From assembly GCF_020819595.1 (NCBI RefSeq), contig NZ_JAJHNP010000006.1, forward strand, positions 372,001 to 436,000: a stretch of DNA of 64,000 bases. The letters run 5' to 3'. The stretch is from Streptomyces barringtoniae (GTDB taxonomy: Bacteria; Actinomycetota; Actinomycetes; Streptomycetales; Streptomycetaceae). Shown here piece by piece: positions 17,732 through 26,135 of this stretch. A program made the translations under genes and the position numbers. Positions within the stretch are counted from its first letter, which is position 1, and each line of letters begins with the position of its first letter. The notes below the pieces were generated by a model. The model did no database searches. It saw only the letters and a program-made list of their open reading frames with translations, and was not told the DNA's origin.

Positions 17732-19366
17732 GTGCGCGACGACGTGAACCCCGACGTACCGGCACCGCGCCGCCGGTCGTTCCTCAAGTACACCGGCGCG
17801 CTGGGCGCGGCCGCCGTTCTGCCGCCCGTGCTGGCGGGCTGCTCCGCCGGACCGGAGTCCACCAACGACACCGGGAGCGGCGGCAGCGGCAAGGACCGGA
17901 CGCTCACCGCCGTGATCGGCTACGGCAACGACGGCAGCTGGGATCCGACGCAGACGGCGTCGGCGTTCTGCATGGCCGCCAACAACCATGTCTACGAGGG
18001 GCTGCTGGACACCGATCCGATCACCCGGGTGCCGTATCCGGCACTCGCCACCGAGGTACCCGGAGACGCCAACGCCACCACCTGGCGGTTCACCCTCCGC
18101 TCCGGCGCGACCTTCCACGACGGCAAGCCCGTCACCGCCGACGACGTCGTGTTCGTCTTCGACCGGATCCTCGACCCGAAGACCCCGACCCTCGCCAAGG
18201 GCTTCTTCGCAAGCTGGCTGGGCCGCGCCCGCAAAGTCGACTCGCGCACCGTCGAGCTCGTGCTCAAGTTCCCCTTCCCCGACGGTCTTTCCCGGCTCAC
18301 CCTCGCCAAGATCATGCCGAAGCACGTCTTCTCCAGGCCCCGCGCCTGGGACGACGCCGTCAAGGGGCTGGCCGTCGGCTCGGGGCCGTACCGGCAGACC
18401 GCGCACCATCCGAAGTCCAACACCACGTTCGAGGCGTACGCCGGCTACAACGGGCCGCGCCCGCCCGCCTTCAAACGGATGAACTGGCTGACCATCGTCG
18501 ATGCCGCTCCCCGCGTCGCGAAGATCTCCGGCGCCGACGCCGGGGCGCAGATCGCCGACAACATCCCGTACGCCAACATCGCGCGGCTGGAGCAGGGCGG
18601 GCTCAAGGTCGCCGGCGGCGCCGGGATGAACAACCTGTTCCTGATGTTCAACACCCAGCACAAGCCCTTCGACGACGTGCGGGTGCGGCAGGCGCTGCAC
18701 TACGCCATCGACACCGAGAAGATGGTGCAGGTCGCCCTCAGGGGGCACGGGAAGCCCGCCTCCTCGTTCCTGAACGAGGGCAACCCCTCCTACCGGCGGG
18801 CCAGGACCGTCTACGACTACGACCCCGAGAAGGCGAAGGCCCTGCTGCGAGCCGCCGGGGTCGGCAACCTCAAAGTGAACATCCTTGCCGTGAACGTCAG
18901 TTGGATCGTGGACTGTCTGCCGACCGTCAAGTCCTCCTGGGACGCGATCGGCGTGGAGACGACGCTGGCGCCGCAGGAGACCACGGCCGTGTTCACCAAG
19001 ATGGACCAGAAGCAGGACTACCAGGTCGTCGCCGCTGCTTCCAATCCCAATCAGTTCGGGCTCGACGCCGACCTGATCATGCACTACAACTACGGGCCGC
19101 AGAACCTGTGGATGGGGTACACCCGGTGGGCCGGCGACCCCGTCGCCAAGCAGCTCTTCAAGGACATGGACCGGGCGACCCGGGAGCCGGATCCGGAGAA
19201 GAAGAAGGCGATCATCCAGGACTACATCGACGTCGTCGCCGAGCAGGCCGTGCTGTACCCGGTCGTCCACAACGAGCTGATGACCGCCTGGGATCCCCGG
19301 AAGCTCACGGGCATAAGGGCGCAGCCCTACCCCGGCATCAATCTCCTCCAGGCCAAGTGGGTCTGA
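17732..19366 (+). CDS. ABC transporter family-5 solute-binding lipoprotein
   Basis: 544 residues. The twin-arginine segment RRRSFLK (13-19) is followed by a lipobox LAGC (Cys37), so it is probably a Tat-exported lipoprotein on the outer face of the membrane. The mature part is a family-5 (DppA/OppA/SatA/NikA) binding protein. Start GTG 17732 follows GGAGG. First gene of a five-gene operon with permeases, ATPases and a NanA/DapA-type aldolase. Known family substrates include peptides, opines, nickel and, in SatA, sialic acid; the last fits the neighbourhood, but the sequence alone cannot decide. Confidence 0.88.
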   Translation: MRDDVNPDVPAPRRRSFLKYTGALGAAAVLPPVLAGCSAGPESTNDTGSGGSGKDRTLTAVIGYGNDGSWDPTQTASAFCMAANNHVYEGLLDTDPITRVPYPALATEVPGDANATTWRFTLRSGATFHDGKPVTADDVVFVFDRILDPKTPTLAKGFFASWLGRARKVDSRTVELVLKFPFPDGLSRLTLAKIMPKHVFSRPRAWDDAVKGLAVGSGPYRQTAHHPKSNTTFEAYAGYNGPRPPAFKRMNWLTIVDAAPRVAKISGADAGAQIADNIPYANIARLEQGGLKVAGGAGMNNLFLMFNTQHKPFDDVRVRQALHYAIDTEKMVQVALRGHGKPASSFLNEGNPSYRRARTVYDYDPEKAKALLRAAGVGNLKVNILAVNVSWIVDCLPTVKSSWDAIGVETTLAPQETTAVFTKMDQKQDYQVVAAASNPNQFGLDADLIMHYNYGPQNLWMGYTRWAGDPVAKQLFKDMDRATREPDPEKKKAIIQDYIDVVAEQAVLYPVVHNELMTAWDPRKLTGIRAQPYPGINLLQAKWV

Positions 19367-19370
19367 CGGT

Positions 19371-20327
19371 ATGACGGCCGTCGTACGGATCCTGCTCCGC
19401 CGTATCGCGCTGCTCGTGCCGCTGATGCTGGGGATCGTGCTGTTCGTGTTCCTGGTGATGCGGTTCTCGGACGTCGATCCCGCGTCCGCGTTCTTCCAGG
19501 GCGCCAACCCGACCCCGCAGCAGCTGCACGACTTCCGCGAACGAAACGGCCTGCTCGATCCGCTCCCCGTCCGGTACGTCCACTTCGTCGGCGATCTGCT
19601 CCACGGCGACCTCGGCACCAGTGCCCTGACCCGGGCACCGGTGGTCGACCAGGTCACCACCGCGCTGCCGCTCACCCTCCAGCTGACCTTCCTCGGCCTC
19701 GGCCTCGCGGTGGTGCTGGCGCTGGCGGGTGGCGTCACCGCGGCCGTGTACCGGGACCGGATCCCGGACCAGGTCATCCGGGTGGTCTCGCTGGTCGGGG
19801 TGGCCGCGCCCGGCTTCTGGCTGGCGCTGCTGATGATCCAGTACCTGGCGGTGGACCGGGGCTGGTTCCCGACCGGCGGCTACATCAACCCGGCCGACTC
19901 GGTCACCGGCTGGCTGAAGACCATGGCGCTGCCCGCCTTCGCCCTCTCCCTGCCGGTCGCCGCCCAGCTGACGAGGATCGTACGGACGTCGGTGGTGGAG
20001 GAACTGGACAAGGACTACGTGCGGACCGCGATCGGGAGCGGGCTGCCACCGCGGGTCGTCGTCGGGCGCAACGTCCTGCGCAACGCCCTGGTCAATCCGC
20101 TGACCGTGCTCGGACTGCGGGTCGGTTACCTCCTCGGCGGAGCCGTCGTCATCGAGACGATCTTCTCGCTGCCGGGCATGGGCAAGCTGATGATCGACGC
20201 CGTGCAGAACGGCGACCCGGCGGTGGTGCAGGGGGTGGTGCTGACGACCGCCACCGGGTTCGTCGTCGTCAATCTCGTCATCGACATCCTGTATCTGCTG
20301 GTCAACCCACGTCTGAGGGAGGGCTGA
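19371..20327 (+). CDS. ABC transporter permease, DppB type
   Basis: 318 residues with six hydrophobic helices and the permease EAA-like loop (SVVEELDKDYVRTA) in the cytoplasmic region near residue 205. It forms half of the membrane channel. It starts 4 bp after the binding-protein stop, and its own TGA overlaps the next ATG by one base. Confidence 0.92.
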   Translation: MTAVVRILLRRIALLVPLMLGIVLFVFLVMRFSDVDPASAFFQGANPTPQQLHDFRERNGLLDPLPVRYVHFVGDLLHGDLGTSALTRAPVVDQVTTALPLTLQLTFLGLGLAVVLALAGGVTAAVYRDRIPDQVIRVVSLVGVAAPGFWLALLMIQYLAVDRGWFPTGGYINPADSVTGWLKTMALPAFALSLPVAAQLTRIVRTSVVEELDKDYVRTAIGSGLPPRVVVGRNVLRNALVNPLTVLGLRVGYLLGGAVVIETIFSLPGMGKLMIDAVQNGDPAVVQGVVLTTATGFVVVNLVIDILYLLVNPRLREG

Positions 20328-22285
20328 TGGTCACGCGTGCGAGTCTTGCCGAGCGGCTCTCCCGGCCCGGTGGCGTGCGGCTGCGGGGCTGGCGCCGGCT
20401 GCCGCTGCTGTCGAAGGCCGCCGTCTGCTTCCTGGTCCTCGTCGTCCTCGTCGCCGTACTCGCCCCGCTGCTCGCCCCCGACGATCCGCTGGACCAGCAG
20501 GACCCGGCCGGCGGTAGCGGGCATCCGTCCGCCGCGCACTGGCTCGGGCAGGACAGCCTCGGCCGGGACATCCTGAGCCGGCTGATGTACGGCGCCCGGT
20601 GGTCGCTGGCGATCGGGCTGGGAGCGACGGCGCTCGCGCTGGTCGTGGGGGCCGTCGCCGGGGCGGTGGCCGCCACCTCCCGCAAGGCGGTCGACGAGAC
20701 GCTGATGCGCTGCCTGGACGTGGTGATGGCGTTCCCGGGGATCGCGCTCGCGGCCGTGCTGGTCGCGGTCTTCGGCGGGGGGATCGGCGTGCTGATCTGC
20801 GCCATCGCCTTCCTGTTCACACCGCCGGTGGCGCGGGTGGTGCGGGCCAACGTCCTCGACCAGTACGGCGAGGACTACGTCACCGCGGAACGGGTGATCG
20901 GCGCCCGTACGCCCCACATCGTGGCCCGGCACGTGGCGGTGAACTGCGCCGCCCCGGTGCTGGTGTTCTGCACGGTCCAGGTCGCCGAGGCGATCGTGTT
21001 CGAGGCGTCGCTGTCCTTCATCGGCGCCGGGGTGCGGCCCCCGGACCCGTCCTGGGGCAGTGTCATCGCCGACGGCAAGAACATGGTGCTGACCGGCGGC
21101 TGGTGGGCGACCGTCTTCCCCGGGCTGCTGATCCTGCTGACCGTGCTGTCGCTGAACATCCTCTCCGAGGGCGTGTCCGACGCGTGGGCGGCACCGGCCG
21201 CCCGCGAAACGGAAGCCGCCCAGGACCGGTTGGAGAAGGCGGAGCCCGGTGAGGTGCTCCAGCTGCCCGGACTGACCGAGGCCGCGCGGCGGCTGCGGTC
21301 CCGGGCCCGGCCGCTGCCCGACCGGAGCGGGCAGCCGGTGCTCGCCGTGGAGAACCTCACCATCGGCTTCCCGGAGCGGCACCGGGGCGTGGACATCGTC
21401 GCCGGAGTCGGCTTCGAGGTGTACCCCGGTGAAGTGCTCGGCCTGGTGGGCGAGTCGGGCTGCGGGAAGTCGCTGACCGCGCTCACCGTCATGGGACTGC
21501 AGCCGAGGGACGCGCGCATCGGCGGCCAGGTGCGGTTCCGGCAGCGGGACCTGCTCGCCGAGCCGATGCGGTCCAGGCGGCGGCTGCTCGGCCACGAGAT
21601 GGCGATGGTCTACCAGGACGCCCTGTCCTCGCTGAACCCGGCGATGACCATCCGCGCGCAGCTGAAACAGCTCGTCCGGCGCGGGGGCCGGCGCAGTCCG
21701 GGCGAGCTCATGGAGCTGGTCGGCCTGGACCCCGAGCGCACCCTGCGCAGCTATCCGCACGAGCTGTCCGGCGGGCAGCGCCAGCGCGTGCTCATCGCCA
21801 TGGCGCTCTCCCGTGAGCCGCGGCTGATCGTCGCCGACGAGCCGACGACCGCCCTGGACGTCACCGTGCAGGCCCAGGTGATGGAGCTGCTGCTGCGGCT
21901 GCGCGAGGAGCTGGGGTTCGCGCTGATCCTGGTCTCGCACGACCTGGCGCTGGTCGCCGACGTCACCGACCGGGTGGTGGTGATGTACGGCGGGCAGATC
22001 GTGGAGAGCGGGGTGACCGCCGACCTGGTGGCGGCGCCGGCCCACCACTACACACGCGGACTGCTCGGCAGCGTGCTCTCGCTGGAGTCGGCCGAGGAGC
22101 GGATGACGCAGATCAAGGGGGTCGTACCGGCCCCGGCCGACTTCCCGGCGGGCTGCCGCTTCGCCGACCGCTGCCCCCTGGCGAGCGAGGTGTGCCACGC
22201 CCAGGCTCCCCTCCTGGCAGGTACGGCCACCCACACGGCCGCCTGCCATCATCCGGCCGTACCCGTCGAGGAGGCTCTCCGGTGA
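20327..22285 (+). CDS. Fused ABC transporter permease (DppC) and ATPase (DppD)
   Basis: 652 residues joining two normally separate subunits. Residues 1 to about 290 are a DppC-type permease with six helices and an EAA loop (YVTAERVIGA). A linker of about 40 residues follows. Residues from about 335 are a DppD-type ATPase with Walker A GESGCGKS (about 375), signature LSGGQRQR (about 480), Walker B LIVADEP and the C-terminal oligopeptide-ATPase Cys cluster (CRFADRCPLASEVC). The fusion fixes a 1:1 stoichiometry of channel and motor. Both the start and the end overlap neighbouring genes by one to four bases. The frame is continuous, so it is a genuine fusion. Confidence 0.92.
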   Translation: MVTRASLAERLSRPGGVRLRGWRRLPLLSKAAVCFLVLVVLVAVLAPLLAPDDPLDQQDPAGGSGHPSAAHWLGQDSLGRDILSRLMYGARWSLAIGLGATALALVVGAVAGAVAATSRKAVDETLMRCLDVVMAFPGIALAAVLVAVFGGGIGVLICAIAFLFTPPVARVVRANVLDQYGEDYVTAERVIGARTPHIVARHVAVNCAAPVLVFCTVQVAEAIVFEASLSFIGAGVRPPDPSWGSVIADGKNMVLTGGWWATVFPGLLILLTVLSLNILSEGVSDAWAAPAARETEAAQDRLEKAEPGEVLQLPGLTEAARRLRSRARPLPDRSGQPVLAVENLTIGFPERHRGVDIVAGVGFEVYPGEVLGLVGESGCGKSLTALTVMGLQPRDARIGGQVRFRQRDLLAEPMRSRRRLLGHEMAMVYQDALSSLNPAMTIRAQLKQLVRRGGRRSPGELMELVGLDPERTLRSYPHELSGGQRQRVLIAMALSREPRLIVADEPTTALDVTVQAQVMELLLRLREELGFALILVSHDLALVADVTDRVVVMYGGQIVESGVTADLVAAPAHHYTRGLLGSVLSLESAEERMTQIKGVVPAPADFPAGCRFADRCPLASEVCHAQAPLLAGTATHTAACHHPAVPVEEALR

Positions 22286-23286
22286 ACGCCGTCGTCGACG
22301 TCCAGGACGCCCATGTCGTGCACAGGGCCCGCAGCGGCGGGCTGCTGCGCCGTGACCGGGTGTACGCCCTGACCGGCGCCGACCTCTCCGTGGCCGCCGG
22401 GGAGACGGTGGGCGTGGTCGGCGAGTCGGGGTGCGGGAAGTCGACGCTGGCGCGGGTGCTGGTGGGCATCCAGCGGCCGGTGCCGGGCACGGTGGCGTTC
22501 CAGGGCCGGGACCTGTGGACGATGCCGCCCGCCGAGCGCCGGGCCACGGTCGGCGCGGGCGTCGGGATGGTCTTCCAGGACCCGTCGACCGCGCTCAACC
22601 GGCGGCTGACCGTGCGGCGGATCCTGCGCGATCCGCTGGACGTCCACGACCGCGGGACCAGGGCCGAACGGGAGGAGCGGGTACGGGAGTTGATGGCCCT
22701 GGTCGGGCTGCCCCGGGCGCTGGCCGACGCGCTGCCCGGGCAGCTCTCCGGCGGGCAGCGGCAGCGCGTCGCCATCGCCCGCGCCCTCGCCCTGGACCCG
22801 GCGCTGGTGGTCGCCGACGAGCCGACCAGCGCCCTGGACGTGTCGGTGCGCGCTCAGATCCTGAACCTCCTGCTGGACCTGAAGGAGCGCCTCGGTCTGG
22901 CCCTGGTGTTCGTCTCGCACGACATCCAGACGGTACGGCGGATGAGCGACCGGGTGATCACCATGTACCTGGGCCGGATCGTGGAGGAGACCCCGGCCGG
23001 CCGGGTCACCGACGCCGCCCGGCACCCCTACACCCGGGCCCTGTTCTCGGCCACGCCCGGCCTGCTGGACCCCATCGACCCGATCCCGCTGACCGGTCCG
23101 GTGCCCTCGGCGACCCGGCCGCCCAGCGGCTGCCCGTTCCGCACCCGCTGCTGGAAGGCGGACGGGTTGTGTGCCGAGGCGATGCCGGACTTCTCGGCCG
23201 CGTCACGGCCCGGACACCGCTACCGGTGCCACCATCCTGTCGAGGAGGAGGAATCGACCCGCGACCCAGCACGCCAGGAGACCTGA
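22282..23286 (+). CDS. ABC transporter ATPase, DppF type
   Basis: 334 residues. Walker A GESGCGKST (about 46-54), signature LSGGQRQR, Walker B LVVADEP and the C-terminal Cys motif (CPFRTRCWKADGLC) characteristic of oligopeptide-family ATPases are present. It pairs with the ATPase half of the upstream fusion to form the heterodimeric motor. GTG 22282 overlaps the preceding stop (GTGA). Confidence 0.92.
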   Translation: MNAVVDVQDAHVVHRARSGGLLRRDRVYALTGADLSVAAGETVGVVGESGCGKSTLARVLVGIQRPVPGTVAFQGRDLWTMPPAERRATVGAGVGMVFQDPSTALNRRLTVRRILRDPLDVHDRGTRAEREERVRELMALVGLPRALADALPGQLSGGQRQRVAIARALALDPALVVADEPTSALDVSVRAQILNLLLDLKERLGLALVFVSHDIQTVRRMSDRVITMYLGRIVEETPAGRVTDAARHPYTRALFSATPGLLDPIDPIPLTGPVPSATRPPSGCPFRTRCWKADGLCAEAMPDFSAASRPGHRYRCHHPVEEEESTRDPARQET

Positions 23287-23287
23287 C

Positions 23288-24214
23288 ATGCCTTTCCCCA
23301 CCCCGCTCACCGGTGTCGTCCCGCCCGTCTGCACGCCCCTGACACCGGAGCGCGAGGTGGACGTCCGCTCGCTGCTCAGGCTGGTCGACCACCTGGTGGA
23401 GGGCGGGGTGCACGGGCTGTTCCTGCTCGGGTCCACGTCCGAGGCCGCGTTCCTGACCGACCGGCAGCGCAGGCAGGTGGTGGAGGCGGTGGTGGCCCAT
23501 GTGGGCGGTCAGTTGCCGGTCCTCGCCGGCGCCATCGACATGACCACGCCGCGCGTCCTGGACCATGTCACGGCCGTGACGGCGGCGGGCGCGCAGGCCG
23601 TCGTCGTCACCGCGCCGTTCTACGCCCGCACCCACCGCTCCGAGATCGTCCACCACTACCGCCGGATCGCCGCCGCATCCACGGTGCCGGTCATCGCCTA
23701 CGACATCCCCGTCGCCGTGCACACCAAGCTCCCCGCCGACGTGGTGCTGGGTCTCGCCGCCGACCGGGTGCTGGCCGGGGTCAAGGACTCCAGCGGGGAC
23801 CTGGCCGCCTTCCGCGAGATCGTCACCGGCTCCCGCGCGCACCCCGGGTTCAGCGTGCTGACCGGCTCGGAGCTGATCACGGACTCCGCGCTGGCGCTGG
23901 GTGCCGACGGGGCGGTGCCGGGGCTGGCCAACGTCGACCCGCACGGGTACGTCCGGCTGTACCGGCTGTGCCGCGCCGGTGACTGGGAGGGGGCGCGGGC
24001 GGAGCAGGAACGGCTGTGCGCGCTGTTCGGGATGGTCACGGTCGGGGATCCGGCGCGGATGGGCGGCAGCTCGTCGGCGCTGGGCGCGTTCAAGGCCGCG
24101 CTGCATCTGCGGGGCGTCATCGACTGCCCCGTGACGGCGGAGCCGCAGGTGCCGCTGTCGGGCGAGGAGGCCGAGAGGGTCGGCAAGTTCCTGGCGGCGG
24201 CGGGGTTGCTGTAG
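23288..24214 (+). CDS. DapA/NanA-family aldolase (candidate N-acetylneuraminate lyase)
   Basis: 308 residues, class I aldolase TIM barrel. GSTSE (48-52) binds the carboxylate, Tyr138 lies in AYDIP and Lys166 in VKDSSG forms the Schiff base. The family includes dihydrodipicolinate synthase, N-acetylneuraminate lyase, keto-deoxy-sugar aldolases and others. It starts 1 bp after the transporter ATPase stop, so the operon encodes uptake followed by cleavage of a keto acid sugar. With the convergent sialidase next door, sialic-acid cleavage to ManNAc and pyruvate is the leading hypothesis. It is not the housekeeping dapA, which would not sit in an importer operon. Confidence 0.85.
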   Translation: MPFPTPLTGVVPPVCTPLTPEREVDVRSLLRLVDHLVEGGVHGLFLLGSTSEAAFLTDRQRRQVVEAVVAHVGGQLPVLAGAIDMTTPRVLDHVTAVTAAGAQAVVVTAPFYARTHRSEIVHHYRRIAAASTVPVIAYDIPVAVHTKLPADVVLGLAADRVLAGVKDSSGDLAAFREIVTGSRAHPGFSVLTGSELITDSALALGADGAVPGLANVDPHGYVRLYRLCRAGDWEGARAEQERLCALFGMVTVGDPARMGGSSSALGAFKAALHLRGVIDCPVTAEPQVPLSGEEAERVGKFLAAAGLL

Positions 24215-24225
24215 TCCCTTCCGGC

Positions 24226-25473
24226 TCAGCTCAGGGTCAGTCTGCGGAACTCCAGGGTCTCGTAGCTGTGGGTGGTGCCCGTCTCGTACAGGACGCCGAT
24301 CGTGTCGCGGCCGAGCTGGACCAGGTCGGAGTAGGCGGCCGGGCGGTCCGAGAGGGTGAGCAGCCTGGTGAAGGTGTGGCCGCAGTCCGTGCTGGACCAG
24401 ATCGCCAGGGCGCGGCGGGCGGTCGGCACGGAAGGGCCGGAGAACAGCAACGGGGCTTTCCGGCCGGGGAGTTGGAGGAGGCTGCCCTGGACGACCGGGA
24501 CGTCGTTCAGGGTGGCCTGGACGGCGTAGGGGCGGTCGAGGGTGGCGCCGCCGTCGCCGGAGTAGGTGTCCAGGCGGTTGCCGGGGGCGGTGCCGTACTG
24601 GTCGCGGGCGTTGAAGTAGAGCCTGCCGTCGGAGAGTTGGGCGGCGGTCGTCTCGTTGACGTTGGTCACGCCGTCGCGGGTGTCGGTCACGAAGCCGAGG
24701 TGCCAGGTGCGGCCGCCGTCGTCGCTGTAGAGCGCGTGCCCGCCGTCGTACCGGGATCCGGGGCCGGAGGAACCGTCGGGCGGGGCGACGGAGTGGTTGG
24801 CGGGGACGAGCAGGCGGCCGGCGTGGGGGCCCCGGGTGAGGGCGACGGCGTGGCCGGGACCGGTGGCGTACCAGCGCCAGCCGGGCCGCTTCACCTGGGC
24901 CGTGATGTCCGCCGGGGGTGTGAAGTGCCGGCCGTCGTCCCAGCTGCGCTGCACGAACACCCTGCGGTCCGCCTCACCTCGCTGGATCTGTTCCTCCGTC
25001 GCACGCCCGCTGTTGGCACAGGTGACCAGGACGACGGCTCCGGTGCGCGGGTCCACCACCGGCGCCGGGTTGCCGCGGGTGTCCCCGTCTCCGGCGGCCA
25101 CGACCGTCAGCGGGCCCCAGGTGCAGCCGCCGTCGGTGGAGCGGCGCAGGACGACATCGATGTCACCGCTGTCGCCGAAGCCGTCCCGCCGGCCCTCGGC
25201 GAAGGCCAGCACGGTGCCGTACCGGGTCTCCACGACCGCGGGGATGCGGTAGGCGGCGTAGCCGCCCCGACCGGAGACGTACGGCACCGACGAGGTGCAG
25301 CCGGGGCCGGCTTGTCCGTGGCGGGCGTGTGCGGACCTGGCGCGGGCGGGTGTCTCCCGGGCCGCCCCACCGGTCATGGGGGTCGCCCGGGCGGAGGCCG
25401 TCGTGGCGAGGCAGGCGGTGAGCGAGGCGAGGAGCGCGAGGGCGGTGAGCAGGGTGCGGCTCTTCGGTGTCAC
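24226..25473 (-). CDS. Exo-alpha-sialidase (GH33), probable lipoprotein
   Basis: 415 residues. The signal sequence carries a possible lipobox LTAC (Cys21). The sialidase hallmark YRIP (75-78) precedes Asp-boxes (STDGGCTW and YSDDGGRTW, then two degenerate copies). Conserved EGR, NET, NAR and YSD segments supply the arginine triad, acid and tyrosine nucleophile. It releases terminal sialic acids at the cell surface. GTG 25473 overlaps the response-regulator stop (GTGA), so synthesis is coupled to that two-component system. It converges with the importer-aldolase operon 11 bp away, giving a release-import-cleavage set. Confidence 0.86.
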   Translation of the reverse strand: MTPKSRTLLTALALLASLTACLATTASARATPMTGGAARETPARARSAHARHGQAGPGCTSSVPYVSGRGGYAAYRIPAVVETRYGTVLAFAEGRRDGFGDSGDIDVVLRRSTDGGCTWGPLTVVAAGDGDTRGNPAPVVDPRTGAVVLVTCANSGRATEEQIQRGEADRRVFVQRSWDDGRHFTPPADITAQVKRPGWRWYATGPGHAVALTRGPHAGRLLVPANHSVAPPDGSSGPGSRYDGGHALYSDDGGRTWHLGFVTDTRDGVTNVNETTAAQLSDGRLYFNARDQYGTAPGNRLDTYSGDGGATLDRPYAVQATLNDVPVVQGSLLQLPGRKAPLLFSGPSVPTARRALAIWSSTDCGHTFTRLLTLSDRPAAYSDLVQLGRDTIGVLYETGTTHSYETLEFRRLTLS

Positions 25474-26135
25474 CCGCCCATGCTGCCAGGAACCACCAGC
25501 CCCGATTCGTAGCCGACGATCACCAGCTGGGCGCGGTCCCGGGCGCCGAGCTTGCCCATGATCCGGCTGACGTGGGTCTTGGCGGTGAGCGGGCTCAGCC
25601 CCAACGCCTCGGCGATCTCGGCGTTGTTGAGGCCGCGCGCGACCAGGGTCAGCACCTCCCGCTCCCGGTCCGACAGGCACTCGGGGCCGCCCGTGACGGG
25701 GGCGGACGGGCTGCGCAGGAACCGCTCGATCAGGCGTGCCGTGGGCCCCGGTGAGAGCAGCGCCTCGCCCGCCGCGACCGTGCGGATCGCGTCGAGGAGG
25801 TCGGCCGGGCGGGTGTCCTTGACCAGGAATCCGGAGGCACCGGCCCGCAGCGCCTCCACCACGTGCTCGTCGGTGTCGTAGGTGGTGAGCACCAGGACCC
25901 TGACCCCGGCGAGGTCCTCGTGGGCGGCGATCAGCCGGGTCGCCTCGATGCCGTCCAGACCGGGCATGCGGATGTCCATCAGCACGACGTCGGCGCGCTC
26001 GGCGCGGGCGAGGTCGACGGCCTCGCGGCCGGTGCCGGCCTGCCCGACGACCTCCATGTCCGGCGCCGACTCCACGAGCATCGCGAACGCGGCCCGCACC
26101 AGGGTCTGGTCGTCGGCGAGCAGTACCCGGATCAT
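25470..26135 (-). CDS. NarL/LuxR-type response regulator
   Basis: 221 residues. The receiver domain has the acidic pair Asp8/Asp9, phospho-acceptor Asp54 (VLMDIRMPG) and conserved Thr and Lys. The C-terminal LuxR helix-turn-helix includes LSDREREVLTLVARGLNNAEIA and the recognition helix SPLTAKTHVSRIMGKL. The gene lies between the sensor kinase (ATGA overlap) and the sialidase (GTGA overlap). A likely target is the palindrome at 29563-29578 in front of its own operon. Confidence 0.94.
   Translation of the reverse strand: MIRVLLADDQTLVRAAFAMLVESAPDMEVVGQAGTGREAVDLARAERADVVLMDIRMPGLDGIEATRLIAAHEDLAGVRVLVLTTYDTDEHVVEALRAGASGFLVKDTRPADLLDAIRTVAAGEALLSPGPTARLIERFLRSPSAPVTGGPECLSDREREVLTLVARGLNNAEIAEALGLSPLTAKTHVSRIMGKLGARDRAQLVIVGYESGLVVPGSMGG

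Noticed and set aside
23288..24214. Housekeeping dihydrodipicolinate synthase (dapA)
   Set aside because: Operon context with an importer and sialidase, and the GSTSE loop, favour a catabolic aldolase.
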